A stretch of 64,000 nucleotides of DNA from Paracoccaceae bacterium (GTDB lineage: Bacteria > Pseudomonadota > Alphaproteobacteria > Rhodobacterales > Rhodobacteraceae), in contig CP075370.1 of NCBI GenBank assembly GCA_019454225.1, positions 62,001 to 126,000 of the forward strand. The letters run 5' to 3'. Within the stretch, counting starts at the first letter, position 1. Every line of letters starts with the position of its first letter. The notes below the pieces were generated by a model. It ran no database searches. It saw nothing but the letters and a program-made list of their open reading frames with translations, and was not told where the DNA came from. Position numbers and translations under genes: made by a program. Positions 32,980 through 41,530 of this stretch are shown piece after piece.

Positions 32980-33787
32980 CCATTCGCCCGCCTCCCGCTT
33001 TCATGCCCTTGCCGATCCCACGCGGGCCGCCATCGTGGCGCAGCTTGCGGCGGGCGACGCACCGGTGGGGGCACTGGCGGCACCAACCGGCCTTCGGCTG
33101 CCGACGGTGCTGCGGCACCTGCGGGTGCTCGAGGATGCAGGGCTGGTGACGACCGGCAAGGCAGGGCGACAGCGCCTCTGCCGGCTGAACGCGCAGGCCC
33201 TGCGCGACACCGAGGGCTGGATCGCCGCGCGGGCGGCGGAATGGGAGGCCCGGCTGGACCGCATGGACCGGCTGGCCGCGACACTCGACACGATGGAGAC
33301 GCTGATGGAACCGCTCGGCCCCTACGATCTGGAAATCACCCGCCACCTCAAGGCCCGCCGGGCAGCGGTCTGGCGGTGCTGGACCGAACCTGCGCTGATG
33401 GAGCAGTGGTTTTGCCCGCGACCCTGGCGCGCGACCGACATCGAGATCGACCTGCGCCCCGGCGGCAGGTTCCGCAGCATCATCCGCGGACCCGAGGGCG
33501 AGGTGTTCGACAACGCGCCCGGGTGTTTCCTGGACGTGCAGCCGATGGACCGCCTGGCCTGGACAAGTGCGCTCGGCCCTGGCTGGCGGCCGGTCCTGAC
33601 ACCGCCCGAAGGCTTTGCGATGACCGCGATCATGACCTTCCGCGACGCGCCCGAAGGCGGCACGATCTATCACGCCCGCGCCCTGCACGCGACACCGGAG
33701 GGAAAGACCGCGCACGAGGCGATGGGCTTCCATGACGGCTGGGGGGCGGCGGCGGCGCAACTGGACGAACTGGCGCTGACGCTCTAG
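32972..33787 (+). CDS. ArsR-family HTH regulator fused to an SRPBCC (AHSA1) domain
   Basis: 271 residues. Residues 1-95 form an ArsR winged helix (FHALADPTRAAIVAQLAAG, LPTVLRHLRVLEDAGLVTTGKAGRQRLCRL). Residues 120-271 form a START/SRPBCC ligand pocket (LEITRHLKARRAAVWRCWTEPALMEQWFCP, ending GFHDGWGAAAAQLDELAL). The metal-binding CxC of arsenic sensors is absent, so a hydrophobic small ligand bound by the second domain is the likely signal. No ribosome-binding site precedes ATG 32972, so the mRNA may be leaderless, with transcription from the dyad just upstream. It probably controls itself and the divergent ThDP enzyme. It overlaps the DMT gene stop by 4 nt. Confidence 0.9.
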   Translation: MTNHSPASRFHALADPTRAAIVAQLAAGDAPVGALAAPTGLRLPTVLRHLRVLEDAGLVTTGKAGRQRLCRLNAQALRDTEGWIAARAAEWEARLDRMDRLAATLDTMETLMEPLGPYDLEITRHLKARRAAVWRCWTEPALMEQWFCPRPWRATDIEIDLRPGGRFRSIIRGPEGEVFDNAPGCFLDVQPMDRLAWTSALGPGWRPVLTPPEGFAMTAIMTFRDAPEGGTIYHARALHATPEGKTAHEAMGFHDGWGAAAAQLDELALTL

Positions 33788-34719
33788 CGGCGCGTCTCGC
33801 GCCAGAAGACATACAGCCCGGACCCGCAGATCAGGGCGATGCCGGCCCAGGCCGTGCCGTCGGGCCATTCCCCGAACACGGCAAGGCCCCAGCCGATCGA
33901 CAGCGGGATCGCCACATACTCGAACGGCGCGGCCAGCCCGGCCTCGCACAGCCGGTAGGCCTGGGCGATCAGCAGGCCGCCGATGGCGGAACCCAGGCCT
34001 GTGGCGATGAAGATCGGCCAGTCGGCTGTTGCAGGCCAGATCCAGGCGCGGAACAGGAAGGCCAGCGAGGGGTCCGACGACCCGGCAAGCCGCCCGTCGC
34101 CAAAGGCAAGTCCCATCGCCCCCGACGCGATCAGGAAGGTGATCTGGGTGTAGAAGGTCATCGAGACCGCGCTTTCCGATCCCTTCATCAGACGTGTCAT
34201 CATGTGCATCAGGGCATAGGCCAGCGCAGAAACCAGCGGCAGGATGACCGCCCAGGCGAAAGCCCCGCCCGGGCGCAGCATCACCACCACCCCCAGAAGG
34301 CCGATGGTCACCGCCGCCCACCGGCGGGGGCCGACCCTTTCGCCCAGCAGCGGCACGGAAAGCGCAGTGATCAGCAGCGGCGCGACAAAGAAGATCGCCA
34401 CGGTGTCCGCCAGCGGCAGCGCCGCAAGCCCCAGGAAGTAGCACAGGTTCGAAAAGACCACGAAGCCGCCGCGCAGGAACTGCCGCCCCAGATGGCGGCT
34501 GTGCAGCGCACGCCACCCCCCGTGAAAAGGCAGGATGAACAGCAGCATGAACACCAGGCCGACGACCGTGCGGGTCATCACCACCTGATGCAGGGCATAG
34601 TCGCCCGACAGGAACTTGATGGCCGTGTCATTGACCGAGAAGGCAACCGAGGCGCCAATGGCGCAAAGGATGCCGATGCGGGTCTGGCGCGATATGTCGG
34701 GGGCAGGAACAGTGGTCAT
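33784..34719 (-). CDS. EamA-type drug/metabolite exporter (DMT superfamily)
   Basis: 311 residues with ten predicted helices in two EamA repeats: first around IGILCAIGASVAFSVNDTAIKFLSGDYALHQVVMTR, second around LVSALAYALMHMMTRLM to LSIGWGLAVFGEWPDGTAWAGIALICGSGLYVFW. This is the architecture of amino-acid or metabolite exporters; the substrate is unknown. The start is taken at MTTVPAPD because everything upstream is Arg-rich and unlike the family. It converges on the ArsR gene with a 4 nt overlap. Confidence 0.88.
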   Translation of the reverse strand: MTTVPAPDISRQTRIGILCAIGASVAFSVNDTAIKFLSGDYALHQVVMTRTVVGLVFMLLFILPFHGGWRALHSRHLGRQFLRGGFVVFSNLCYFLGLAALPLADTVAIFFVAPLLITALSVPLLGERVGPRRWAAVTIGLLGVVVMLRPGGAFAWAVILPLVSALAYALMHMMTRLMKGSESAVSMTFYTQITFLIASGAMGLAFGDGRLAGSSDPSLAFLFRAWIWPATADWPIFIATGLGSAIGGLLIAQAYRLCEAGLAAPFEYVAIPLSIGWGLAVFGEWPDGTAWAGIALICGSGLYVFWRETRR

Positions 34720-34825
34720 GCGGGCAGAACACCCCGGCGTGCGGCGCGCGTCTGTTCCGAAGGCGACACCGCGCGGGGTTTGCGCCACCACGACCGACCG
34801 CCCGACGCGCTGCACCGGGGGGGGA

Positions 34826-35290
34826 TCAGCGCGGCGTCGCGATGGCCGCCCGCAACACGCGATCCAGGGTGTCGAGAAACCGTGACCGGTCGGCCTTTGA
34901 ATAAGGGCGTCCGCCACCCTGCCGGAACGGATCGGCGGCCCGCAGGTCGGCCATCAGGTCGCGCGTGGCCAGCACCTGGCCGATGTTGCGCCCGTCCAGC
35001 AGGTCACCGCCATGCCGGACCACCCGCGCCCCGGCCGCCACGCATCGCGCGGCAAGCGGGATGTCGGCGGTCACCACCACGTCTCCGGGTCCCGCACGCT
35101 CCGCAATCCACTTGTCGGCCTCGTCCGGGCCATCGGGCACGAACACGCTTTCCACCAGCGGATTCGCCGAGGGCCGGATGCCGCCGTTCGACACGACCAG
35201 CACCCGCACCCCCAATCGGGACGCCACGCGCTCGGCCTCGGCCTTGACCGGGCACGCGTCGGCATCGAGGAACAGTCGGCTCTCAGGCAT
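34826..35290 (-). CDS. UPF0178 (YaiI/YqxD, DUF188) protein
   Basis: A 154-residue protein of the conserved YaiI family, function unknown but with a PIN/NYN-nuclease-like fold. [18 protein letters not shown] at the N-terminus carries the invariant [25 protein letters not shown] and [18 protein letters not shown] follow as expected. The start is ATG 35290; its first bases overlap the S-formylglutathione hydrolase stop by 8 nt, showing coupling. Confidence 0.92.
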   Translation of the reverse strand: MPESRLFLDADACPVKAEAERVASRLGVRVLVVSNGGIRPSANPLVESVFVPDGPDEADKWIAERAGPGDVVVTADIPLAARCVAAGARVVRHGGDLLDGRNIGQVLATRDLMADLRAADPFRQGGGRPYSKADRSRFLDTLDRVLRAAIATPR

Positions 35291-36113
35291 AGAGCGCCTC
35301 GGCATGAAAGCCGACGTGATCCTGCATGAAGGTCGAGACAAAGAAATAGCTGTGGTCATAGCCGCGCTGCATGCGGAACACGCCCTGCTGGCGCCTGGCA
35401 GCCATGGCCTCGGCCAGCGCCTCGGGCTTCAGCAGGTCAAGGAACTGGTCCTTGGCACCCTGGTCGATCAGCACCGGCCCGTCAAAGCCGCGCCGGCGCA
35501 TCAGAAGCGTGGCATCGTGGACCGCCCATTTCCCGTCATCCTGGCCCAGATAGGCCGCGAACTGCTTGCGGCCCCAGTCGGACGCGGTGGGATGCGCGAT
35601 CGGGGCGAAGGCGGACACCGAGCGGAACCGGCCGGGGAACGACATGGCCACGGTCAGCGCGCCGTGGCCGCCCATCGAATGCCCGGTGATGCCCTGCCGC
35701 GCCTCGTCGACGGGAAAGGCCGAAAAGATCGCTGAGGGCAGTTCCTCGGTCACATAGTCCCACATGCGGTAATGCGGCGCCCAGGGCCGCTCGGTCGCGT
35801 TCACGTAGAAGCCTGCGCCCTGCCCCAGGTCGAAGGCCGGATCGTCCGCCACGCCCTCGCCCCGGGGCGAGGTGTCGGGAAACACGAGCGCGACACCCAG
35901 TTCCGCCGCGTGGGCCTGCGCGCCCGCCTTGACCATCGCGTTCTCATGCGTGCAGGTCAGGCCGGACAGGTACCACAGCACCGGCACGGCGCCATCCTCG
36001 GCCTGCTCGGGCAGGAACAGGCCGAAGGTCATGTCACAGCCCGTGGCCTCGCTGCGGTGCGAATAGACCCCCTGAACGCCCCCGAAGGCACGGTTTTCGC
36101 TGATGGTTTTCAT
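35283..36113 (-). CDS. fghA: S-formylglutathione hydrolase
   Basis: A 276-residue serine hydrolase of the esterase D family that completes glutathione-dependent formaldehyde oxidation. The oxyanion segment [15 protein letters not shown], the nucleophile elbow [10 protein letters not shown] (Ser near 147), the Asp in DQGAKDQFL and His in YDHSYFF complete the triad. There is no adjacent formaldehyde dehydrogenase or Gfa in the window. It overlaps YaiI downstream (8 nt) and the AEC transporter upstream-to-downstream by 4 nt at its start. Confidence 0.95.
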   Translation of the reverse strand: MKTISENRAFGGVQGVYSHRSEATGCDMTFGLFLPEQAEDGAVPVLWYLSGLTCTHENAMVKAGAQAHAAELGVALVFPDTSPRGEGVADDPAFDLGQGAGFYVNATERPWAPHYRMWDYVTEELPSAIFSAFPVDEARQGITGHSMGGHGALTVAMSFPGRFRSVSAFAPIAHPTASDWGRKQFAAYLGQDDGKWAVHDATLLMRRRGFDGPVLIDQGAKDQFLDLLKPEALAEAMAARRQQGVFRMQRGYDHSYFFVSTFMQDHVGFHAEALYA

Positions 36114-37045
36114 GGTTCACTCCCTGTCACCCAGGCAATCACGGCTGAGACGGTCACGATGCTGACCGCCGTAGATATCAGGATACTGGCCGAGACGCGC
36201 TGCGGCGCCACGCCATAGTGCTGCGCCAGGATGTAGACATTCCCTGCAACCGGCAGCGCTGCCGCGGCCACCATGACGCCCGCGCGTTCCCGATCGACGT
36301 TGAACAGCACGAAGGCACCAAAGGCAACGGCGGCGGGATGCAGGACCAGCTTGCAGAACGACAGCCAGGCCGCCACCTGCATCCGTTCGGCCGACTTCGT
36401 GGCCAGCGATGCACCGATGGCGAACAGCGCGCCCGGGGTCGCTGCGGCACCCAGAATGCCCAGGAAATCGTTCAGCGGGCCGGGAACCGGAAACCCGGTT
36501 GCGGCCCAGAACAGGCCCAGCGACATCGACACGATCATCGGGTTCTTCAGCAGCCCGACCCCCAGAACCCGGATGATCGCCAGCGACATCCGCCCCTCGC
36601 GCCGGGCGGTCATCACCAGCGTGATGATCGAGGAGAACACGATCAGGTCGATGGCCAGGACCAGCAGCACCGGCCCCGCCGCCTGCGGCCCCAGCAGGAC
36701 CACCAGCATCGGCACGCCCAGGAACCCGGTGTTGCCGATGACCGCCACCTGCGCCTCGACCGCCGCCTCCTCGGTGGTGATGCCGCGCCAGAACGCGACA
36801 CCCATCGCGATGGCATAGACAACCCCGCAGCCCCACAGATAGGCCAGCGCAAAGCGGGTATCCCAGATCTCGGCCAGCGACAGGTTCGCGGCAAAGCGGA
36901 ACAGCATGGCCGAAAGTGCAAAGTAGAACACGAACTTGGTCAGGTAGGCCGTGGCCTCGGGCGTGAAGAACCGCACCCGGCCCGCCCAATACCCAAGCCC
37001 GATCAGCGCGAAGAAGGGCAGGGTTTTCAGAAGGATCGGCAGCAT
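36110..37045 (-). CDS. AEC-family (auxin efflux carrier) transporter
   Basis: 311 residues, about ten helices, 5+5 arrangement: MLPILLKTLPFFALIGLGYWAGR at the start and QVAVIGNTGFLGVPMLVVLLG with ALPVAGNVYILAQHYGV, which are typical AEC positions. Members move organic anions such as malate. It starts at ATG 37045; the upstream frame is Pro/Arg-rich and non-coding. The stop overlaps the fghA start by 4 nt, so it is the first gene of the AEC-fghA-yaiI operon. It is divergent from mobA. Confidence 0.88.
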   Translation of the reverse strand: MLPILLKTLPFFALIGLGYWAGRVRFFTPEATAYLTKFVFYFALSAMLFRFAANLSLAEIWDTRFALAYLWGCGVVYAIAMGVAFWRGITTEEAAVEAQVAVIGNTGFLGVPMLVVLLGPQAAGPVLLVLAIDLIVFSSIITLVMTARREGRMSLAIIRVLGVGLLKNPMIVSMSLGLFWAATGFPVPGPLNDFLGILGAAATPGALFAIGASLATKSAERMQVAAWLSFCKLVLHPAAVAFGAFVLFNVDRERAGVMVAAAALPVAGNVYILAQHYGVAPQRVSASILISTAVSIVTVSAVIAWVTGSEP

Positions 37046-37185
37046 GAGGGCCCCTGGCGCGCGGCGGTGCAGCATCAGCGTTTCACGGGTGGCGCCCAAG
37101 CGCAACCCGGCGCCGGAACGCGGGTGGCGGGCGGCGGGCCTTGGCGCTAGCCTTGGCGGGTGCGGTTGACGGAAGGGGTCCGGCG

Positions 37186-37788
37186 ATGCTGCCCGGGGTG
37201 ATCCTGGCGGGGGGACGTGCCACGCGGATGGGCGGGGGCGACAAGGGCTTTCGCGTGGTGGCCGGGCGGCGGCTGATCGAGCATGTGGCGGAGCGCATGG
37301 CAGGCCAGTGCGCGCCCCTGGCAATCAGCGCCAACGGCGATCCGGCGCGGTTCTCGGACCTGCGGCTGCCGGTGCTGGCCGACAGCCTGCCCGGCCACCC
37401 CGGGCCGCTTGCCGGGGTGCTGGCGGGGATGGACTGGGCCTTTGCGCGGGGTGCCGGGGCGATCGTGACGGCGGCGGCCGACACGCCGTTCCTGCCGCGC
37501 GACCTGGCGGAACGGCTGCGGGCCTTTGCCGGGCCCTCGGGCCTGTGCCTTGCGGCCAGCGCGGACGTCGGGGCGCGGGTGCAGCGGCATCCGACCTTCG
37601 GCCTGTGGCCGGTCGCGCTGCGCGATGACCTTCGGGCGGCGCTGCGCGGCGGATTGCGCAAGGTGATGGACTGGGCGGATGGCCACGGGGCGGGAACAGC
37701 GGTGTTCCCGGCCCTGCCCCATGACCCGTTCTTCAATGTCAATACACCGGAAGACCTTGTTCTGGCAGAGGAAATGGCACGGTCATGA
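37186..37788 (+). CDS. mobA: Molybdenum cofactor guanylyltransferase
   Basis: 200 residues; joins GMP to Mo-molybdopterin to give the guanine dinucleotide form used by DMSO reductase-type enzymes. The N-terminus LPGVILAGGRATRMGGGDKG is the nucleotide-binding signature; SLPGHPGPLAGVLAGMDWA and AADTPFLPRD carry the Mg-binding part; NVNTPEDL ends it. GGAAGGGG lies about 6-10 nt before ATG 37186. Its stop overlaps mobB by 4 nt. Confidence 0.95.
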   Translation: MLPGVILAGGRATRMGGGDKGFRVVAGRRLIEHVAERMAGQCAPLAISANGDPARFSDLRLPVLADSLPGHPGPLAGVLAGMDWAFARGAGAIVTAAADTPFLPRDLAERLRAFAGPSGLCLAASADVGARVQRHPTFGLWPVALRDDLRAALRGGLRKVMDWADGHGAGTAVFPALPHDPFFNVNTPEDLVLAEEMARS

Positions 37789-38276
37789 AGGTCTTCGGGA
37801 TCGTCGGATGGAAGAACTCGGGCAAGACCACGCTGACGGTGCGGCTGGTGGCCGAGATGGTGGCGCGGGGTCTGACCGTTTCGACGGTGAAGCACACCCA
37901 CCATGCGGCGGAGGTGGACCATCCGGGCCATGACAGTTTCCGGCACCGGCAGGCGGGGGCAGCGCAGGTGATCCTGTCCTCGCCAGTCCGCTGGGCGCTG
38001 ATGACCGAGCTGCGGGCAGGTGGCGAGCCGCCGCTGGCGGAACTGCTGGCACGGCTGGCGCCCGTCGATCTGGTGCTGGTGGAGGGCTACAAGCACGCGG
38101 CGCATCCCAAGGTCGAGACACACCGCGTGGAAACCGGCCAGCCCCTGCTGGCCCCCGACCATCCCAGCATTCGCGCGGTCGCGTCGAACGGAACGCCGGA
38201 TGCAGGGGTTCCGCGGTTCGATCTGGACGATGTCGCCGGGGTCGCCGGATTCATCCTGCGCGAGCTGGGGCTGTGA
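37785..38276 (+). CDS. mobB: Molybdopterin-guanine dinucleotide biosynthesis protein B
   Basis: A 163-residue GTP-binding partner of MobA. MKVFGIVGWKNSGKTTLTVRL includes the P-loop; VKHTHHAAEVDHPGHDSFRHRQAGA is the family block, and VDLVLVEGYKHAAHPKVE follows. It increases MobA efficiency in known systems but is not essential. It overlaps mobA (ATGA) and the next gene (GTGA). Confidence 0.95.
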   Translation: MKVFGIVGWKNSGKTTLTVRLVAEMVARGLTVSTVKHTHHAAEVDHPGHDSFRHRQAGAAQVILSSPVRWALMTELRAGGEPPLAELLARLAPVDLVLVEGYKHAAHPKVETHRVETGQPLLAPDHPSIRAVASNGTPDAGVPRFDLDDVAGVAGFILRELGL

Positions 38277-39169
38277 CCTTCGACCGGGTGGCGGTGGTTG
38301 ACTGGTCGGCGGCGCGGGGACGGCGGCGCGGTCGGGATTCGATCTGGATCGGGGTGGCCGACGCGGCGGGGGTGAGCGCCGAGAACCTGCCGACGCGCAG
38401 CGCAGCCGAGGCCCGGCTGGACGCCATGATTGCCGGAGGCGGCGGACGGATGCTGATCGGAGCGGATTTCGCCTTTGGCTATCCGGCGGGGTTCGCCCGG
38501 GCGCTGACCGGGCAGGACCAGGCGCTTGCGCTGTGGGGCTGGCTGGCGGCGCGGGTGCAGGAGCTGCCCGGAGACGGCAGCAATTTCAGGGATATAGCGG
38601 CGCTTGCCAATCGTTCGCTGGCGGCGGCCGGGCCGTTCTGGGGCAATGGCGAGCGGGCGGACACGCCCGGGCTGCCGCGCACCCGCCCGCCGGTTCCTGC
38701 CGGTCTGGCCCCGCATCGGGTGACCGAGATCGCGGCGCGGGCCGGCGGGGCCCAGCCGAAATCGGTGTGGCAACTGGCCGGGGCCGGGGCGGTGGGGGCG
38801 CAGGCGCTGACGGGGATTCCGGTGCTGTGGCGGCTGCGGAACCGGCATGCGGGACGGGTGGCGGTCTGGCCCTTCGAGCCCTGCGGGCAAGCGCAGGTGG
38901 TGCTGGCCGAGGTCTATCCGTCACTGCTGGCCCGGGAGGTCCGGGCGGCGTCGGGGCCGGACAGCGTGCCGGACGAGGTTCAGGTGCGGCTGCTGGCCGA
39001 ATGCCTGTTCCGGCTGGGGCGGCAGGGCCGGATGGGCCGGTTGCTGCAACCCGGGGCCGCGCCGGGGGTGCTGGCCGAGGAAGGCTGGATCCTGGGGGTG
39101 GGCGCCGAGGCGCTGTTGCGCGGCGTGGCGGAGGACATCCGCCACGGGGGTGATTCGAATCGGGGTTAA
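38273..39169 (+). CDS. Uncharacterised third gene of the mobAB operon
   Basis: 298 residues, GTG start overlapping the mobB stop. The beginning FDRVAVVDWSAARGRRRG and IGADFAFGYPAGFARALTG place conserved Asp residues as in RNase H-like or DUF429-type folds. Later motifs include RTRPPVPAGLAPHRVTE, AGAVGAQALTGIPVLWRL and EVYPSLL. There is no signal peptide and no known catalytic domain that I recognise. The gene order suggests a role tied to molybdenum cofactor maturation; that is inference. It is followed by a long hairpin. Confidence 0.8.
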   Translation: MTFDRVAVVDWSAARGRRRGRDSIWIGVADAAGVSAENLPTRSAAEARLDAMIAGGGGRMLIGADFAFGYPAGFARALTGQDQALALWGWLAARVQELPGDGSNFRDIAALANRSLAAAGPFWGNGERADTPGLPRTRPPVPAGLAPHRVTEIAARAGGAQPKSVWQLAGAGAVGAQALTGIPVLWRLRNRHAGRVAVWPFEPCGQAQVVLAEVYPSLLAREVRAASGPDSVPDEVQVRLLAECLFRLGRQGRMGRLLQPGAAPGVLAEEGWILGVGAEALLRGVAEDIRHGGDSNRG

Positions 39170-39203
39170 TGCCGGAAACGGCTGGATTTTCCGTGTCCGG
39201 CAT
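39169..39203. terminator. Hairpin between the mob operon and tusA
   Basis: ATGCCGGA (39169-39176) pairs with TCCGGCAT (39196-39203), extended inward by ACGG (39178-39181) with CCGT (39191-39194). It begins at the last base of the stop codon of the mob-linked gene. There is no U-tract, and the convergent tusA stop is 110 bp away. Confidence 0.45.
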
Positions 39204-39313
39204 CCGTCCGGTTCGCGTCTGGTCTGCGTATGGCTTCCGTCCCGACAGGGCGCGCGGGGGCGGGGGTGTCAACGCAACGCGCGGTGGTCGGGGGACCGGT
39301 CAGCCCCGTCGGA

Positions 39314-39541
39314 TCAGCCCCGGCGGATCAGCCATGACCGGTGGGTGGGCGTTTCCTCGGTCGACAGCAGGTCGTGCCCGGCCTCGCGGCAGAAATGCGG
39401 AACATCGACCAGCGCCGCAGGGTCGGTGGCGATCAGCCGCAATACCTGGCCCGGGGCCATGCCCAGCAGGCGCTTGCGCGCCTTGAGCACCGGCAGCGGG
39501 CAAAGCAGCCCCGAGGCATCGAGTTCGGCATCCCACGTCAT
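39314..39541 (-). CDS. TusA-family sulfur carrier protein
   Basis: 75 residues. DASGLLCPLPVLKARKRL contains the CPxP sulfur-carrier motif, and the PGQVLRLIATDPAALVDVPHFC part completes the fold. TusA homologues shuttle persulfide sulfur to tRNA thiolation, molybdenum cofactor or other acceptors. The neighbouring mob genes make a cofactor role attractive but the gene is on the other strand. It is 70 bp after the sugar transferase and may be the end of the comF-grxC operon. Confidence 0.88.
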   Translation of the reverse strand: MTWDAELDASGLLCPLPVLKARKRLLGMAPGQVLRLIATDPAALVDVPHFCREAGHDLLSTEETPTHRSWLIRRG

Positions 39542-39611
39542 GCCGCCATCGCTAGGGGAAGGGGTGGCGATTGTCCATCGCGGGGCGGCAGCGCGACCGG
39601 CCCTGCCCCGG

Positions 39612-40250
39612 TCAGCGGTGCCGGGCCGCCCCGGTCCGCCGGTGGCGCCGCAGTGCCGGAATTCCGGTTTGCAGCATCAGCCAGATGTCGAGGCAGAGAT
39701 TGCGCCGCCGCTGGTAGATCAGGTCGAGCCGGGCCTTGCGGGGCACGCAGGCCCGGGCATAGACCGCATCGGTTTCGGCGGCCGTGCGGCAGCGGGCCAG
39801 CAGCATCTCTTCATGCCGGTGATAGCGCAGGGTGGCCAGACCGGTGATGCCGGGCCGGGACCGCAGGACCTGTGCGTAGAGATCGGGGAAGCGTTCGACA
39901 TATTCCCGCAGCGGCGGGCGCGGACCGACAAAGGACATGTCGCCCCGGATCACGTTCCACAGCTGCGGCACCTCGTCGAGCCGGGTGCGGCGCAGGAAGC
40001 GGCCTGCGGGGGTGATGCGCGCGGACTTGTCGGCGCCGGTCACGCCGCGTTCGTCGGGGGCCAGCGTCATGGTCCGCAGTTTCCACAGGCGGAACGGCCG
40101 GCCCGGGGCGTGCATCCGTTCGGCCACGTAGAACAGCGGGCGGCCCTGCGTGATCACAAGCCAAAGCAGGACCAGCGAGAACGGCAGCGCCAGCACGGCC
40201 GCCAGCAGCAGTGCGCTGGCCAGATCGAGGGCGCGCTTGGCGGGGGTCAT
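39612..40250 (-). CDS. Bacterial sugar transferase (polyprenyl-phosphate glycosyl-1-phosphate transferase type)
   Basis: 212 residues. KRALDLASALLLAAVLALPFSLVLL is the membrane anchor; FRLWKLRTM, GRFLRRTRLDEVPQLWNVIRGDMSFVGPRPPL and RPGITGLATLRY are the three conserved blocks of the family, which load the first sugar-phosphate onto undecaprenyl phosphate for surface polysaccharide or glycan synthesis. It overlaps the epimerase stop (ATGA), so the pair acts together. No other polysaccharide genes adjoin. Confidence 0.93.
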   Translation of the reverse strand: MTPAKRALDLASALLLAAVLALPFSLVLLWLVITQGRPLFYVAERMHAPGRPFRLWKLRTMTLAPDERGVTGADKSARITPAGRFLRRTRLDEVPQLWNVIRGDMSFVGPRPPLREYVERFPDLYAQVLRSRPGITGLATLRYHRHEEMLLARCRTAAETDAVYARACVPRKARLDLIYQRRRNLCLDIWLMLQTGIPALRRHRRTGAARHR

Positions 40251-41086
40251 GGCGGGGCCCCGGTCAGGTCGCGCCACTCGCGCACCATGGCCGCAGGGTC
40301 GGAGGCATCACCGGGAAGCGGCACCAGCGCCCGCAGGCGCGCGGTGTCGAAGGTGACGGCGGGAATGACCGCGGGATCGGGCGGGCCGAAGGCCCAGGGC
40401 AGACCGGCCGCCCGCAACAGATCGGCCATCGCAAGGGGGCGCGGTGCCGCGATGTTGAGCGCCCGGGGCAGGGCCTTGCCCGCCGCCGCCCGGGCCGCAA
40501 GGGCGGCCAGCACCGCGGCCAGCGACCGCGGGCCGATGTAGGACCGCAATGGCCCGCCCGACGTGCCCGGAACCGGATCGAGCGTGACGGGCTGACCCGG
40601 CGGGCGGGCACGGCCGAGCAGCGCGTCGCAGCCCGCGACATTGCCGATGCGCAGGAAGGTCAGCCCCGGCCCGCCACCGCGCGCCATGCGTTCGGCAGCG
40701 GCGGATTCCATCGCCAGCTTGGCCGCGCCATAGGCCGAGGGCGGCCGCAGGGGCGCATCCTCGTCCAGGTCTTCGCCCGGGGCGTAGACCGCAGCCGACG
40801 AGGCCAGGAACACATGCCGGGCGCCGCCGTCACGGGCGGCGTCGAGCGCGGCCAGCGCGAGGTGCGTGTTGGCGTCCAGATCGTCGGCCCGGCCCCCGGC
40901 AAGACACAGGACCACGCCCTGCGACAGGGGCACCGGGCAGGGTGCCGCAAGGATGTTCCACGGCACGAAGCCGGGGCGGGTGTCGCGGGCCTGCCAGACC
41001 GGCGCCAGCGGCCCGCCATCCGGCCAGAAGCGGCGCAGGGCGGTGCCGATCCGGCCCGTGGCGCCGAGGACCAGAAGCGGCGGCAC
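40247..41086 (-). CDS. NAD-dependent epimerase/dehydratase (extended SDR)
   Basis: 279 residues. LLVLGATGRIGTAL is the Rossmann loop; the catalytic region is SSAAVYAPGE plus YGAAK; FLRIGNVAGCDALLG and PLRSYIGPRSLA are typical of UDP-sugar epimerases. It probably makes the nucleotide sugar used by the sugar transferase that follows. The start is a GTG at 41086 directly after the MarR TAG stop with no gap. Confidence 0.88.
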   Translation of the reverse strand: MPPLLVLGATGRIGTALRRFWPDGGPLAPVWQARDTRPGFVPWNILAAPCPVPLSQGVVLCLAGGRADDLDANTHLALAALDAARDGGARHVFLASSAAVYAPGEDLDEDAPLRPPSAYGAAKLAMESAAAERMARGGGPGLTFLRIGNVAGCDALLGRARPPGQPVTLDPVPGTSGGPLRSYIGPRSLAAVLAALAARAAAGKALPRALNIAAPRPLAMADLLRAAGLPWAFGPPDPAVIPAVTFDTARLRALVPLPGDASDPAAMVREWRDLTGAPP

Positions 41087-41530
41087 CTATTCGCCCCCCT
41101 CCAGCCGGATGCGCAGTGCGCGCAGCACGGGCAGCACCGAGCGCACCCGTTCGGCCCCGAGATCGTCGACCAGATCGCCGATCAGCGGGGCCACGGCCTG
41201 CACGGCCGCATCGCGCGCGGCGCGTCCGGCGGGGCTGATCGCGACGAACTTGCGGCGCGCATCGTCCCAGTCGGGGCGGATGTGGATGTGCCCGGCCCAT
41301 TCCAGCCGGGCAAGCGTGTTGGTCATCGCCCCGCGCGTGACATGAAAGCTGCGGGCAAGCTGCGCGGGGGTGCGTTCCTCGTTCAGGCGGGCGAGGTGGT
41401 TCAGCACGCCGAAATGCGACAGTTCCATCCCCTTCGGCAGCACCCTGGAGATGCGGTTGCGGGCAAGCTGGTCGGCCATGAACAGTTCACCGAACAGGGC
41501 GACGGCAATATCCTCGGATTTCTCGGCCAT
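41087..41530 (-). CDS. MarR-family transcriptional regulator
   Basis: 147 residues with winged-helix DNA-binding around 40-100: LSHFGVLNHLARL, TPAQLARSFHVTRGAMTNTLARLEWAGHIHIRPDWDDARRKF. Effector unknown. The ATG at 41530 shares a base with the nitrilase stop (TGATG), showing tight coupling inside the run. It could respond to a compound processed by neighbours. Confidence 0.92.
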   Translation of the reverse strand: MAEKSEDIAVALFGELFMADQLARNRISRVLPKGMELSHFGVLNHLARLNEERTPAQLARSFHVTRGAMTNTLARLEWAGHIHIRPDWDDARRKFVAISPAGRAARDAAVQAVAPLIGDLVDDLGAERVRSVLPVLRALRIRLEGGE

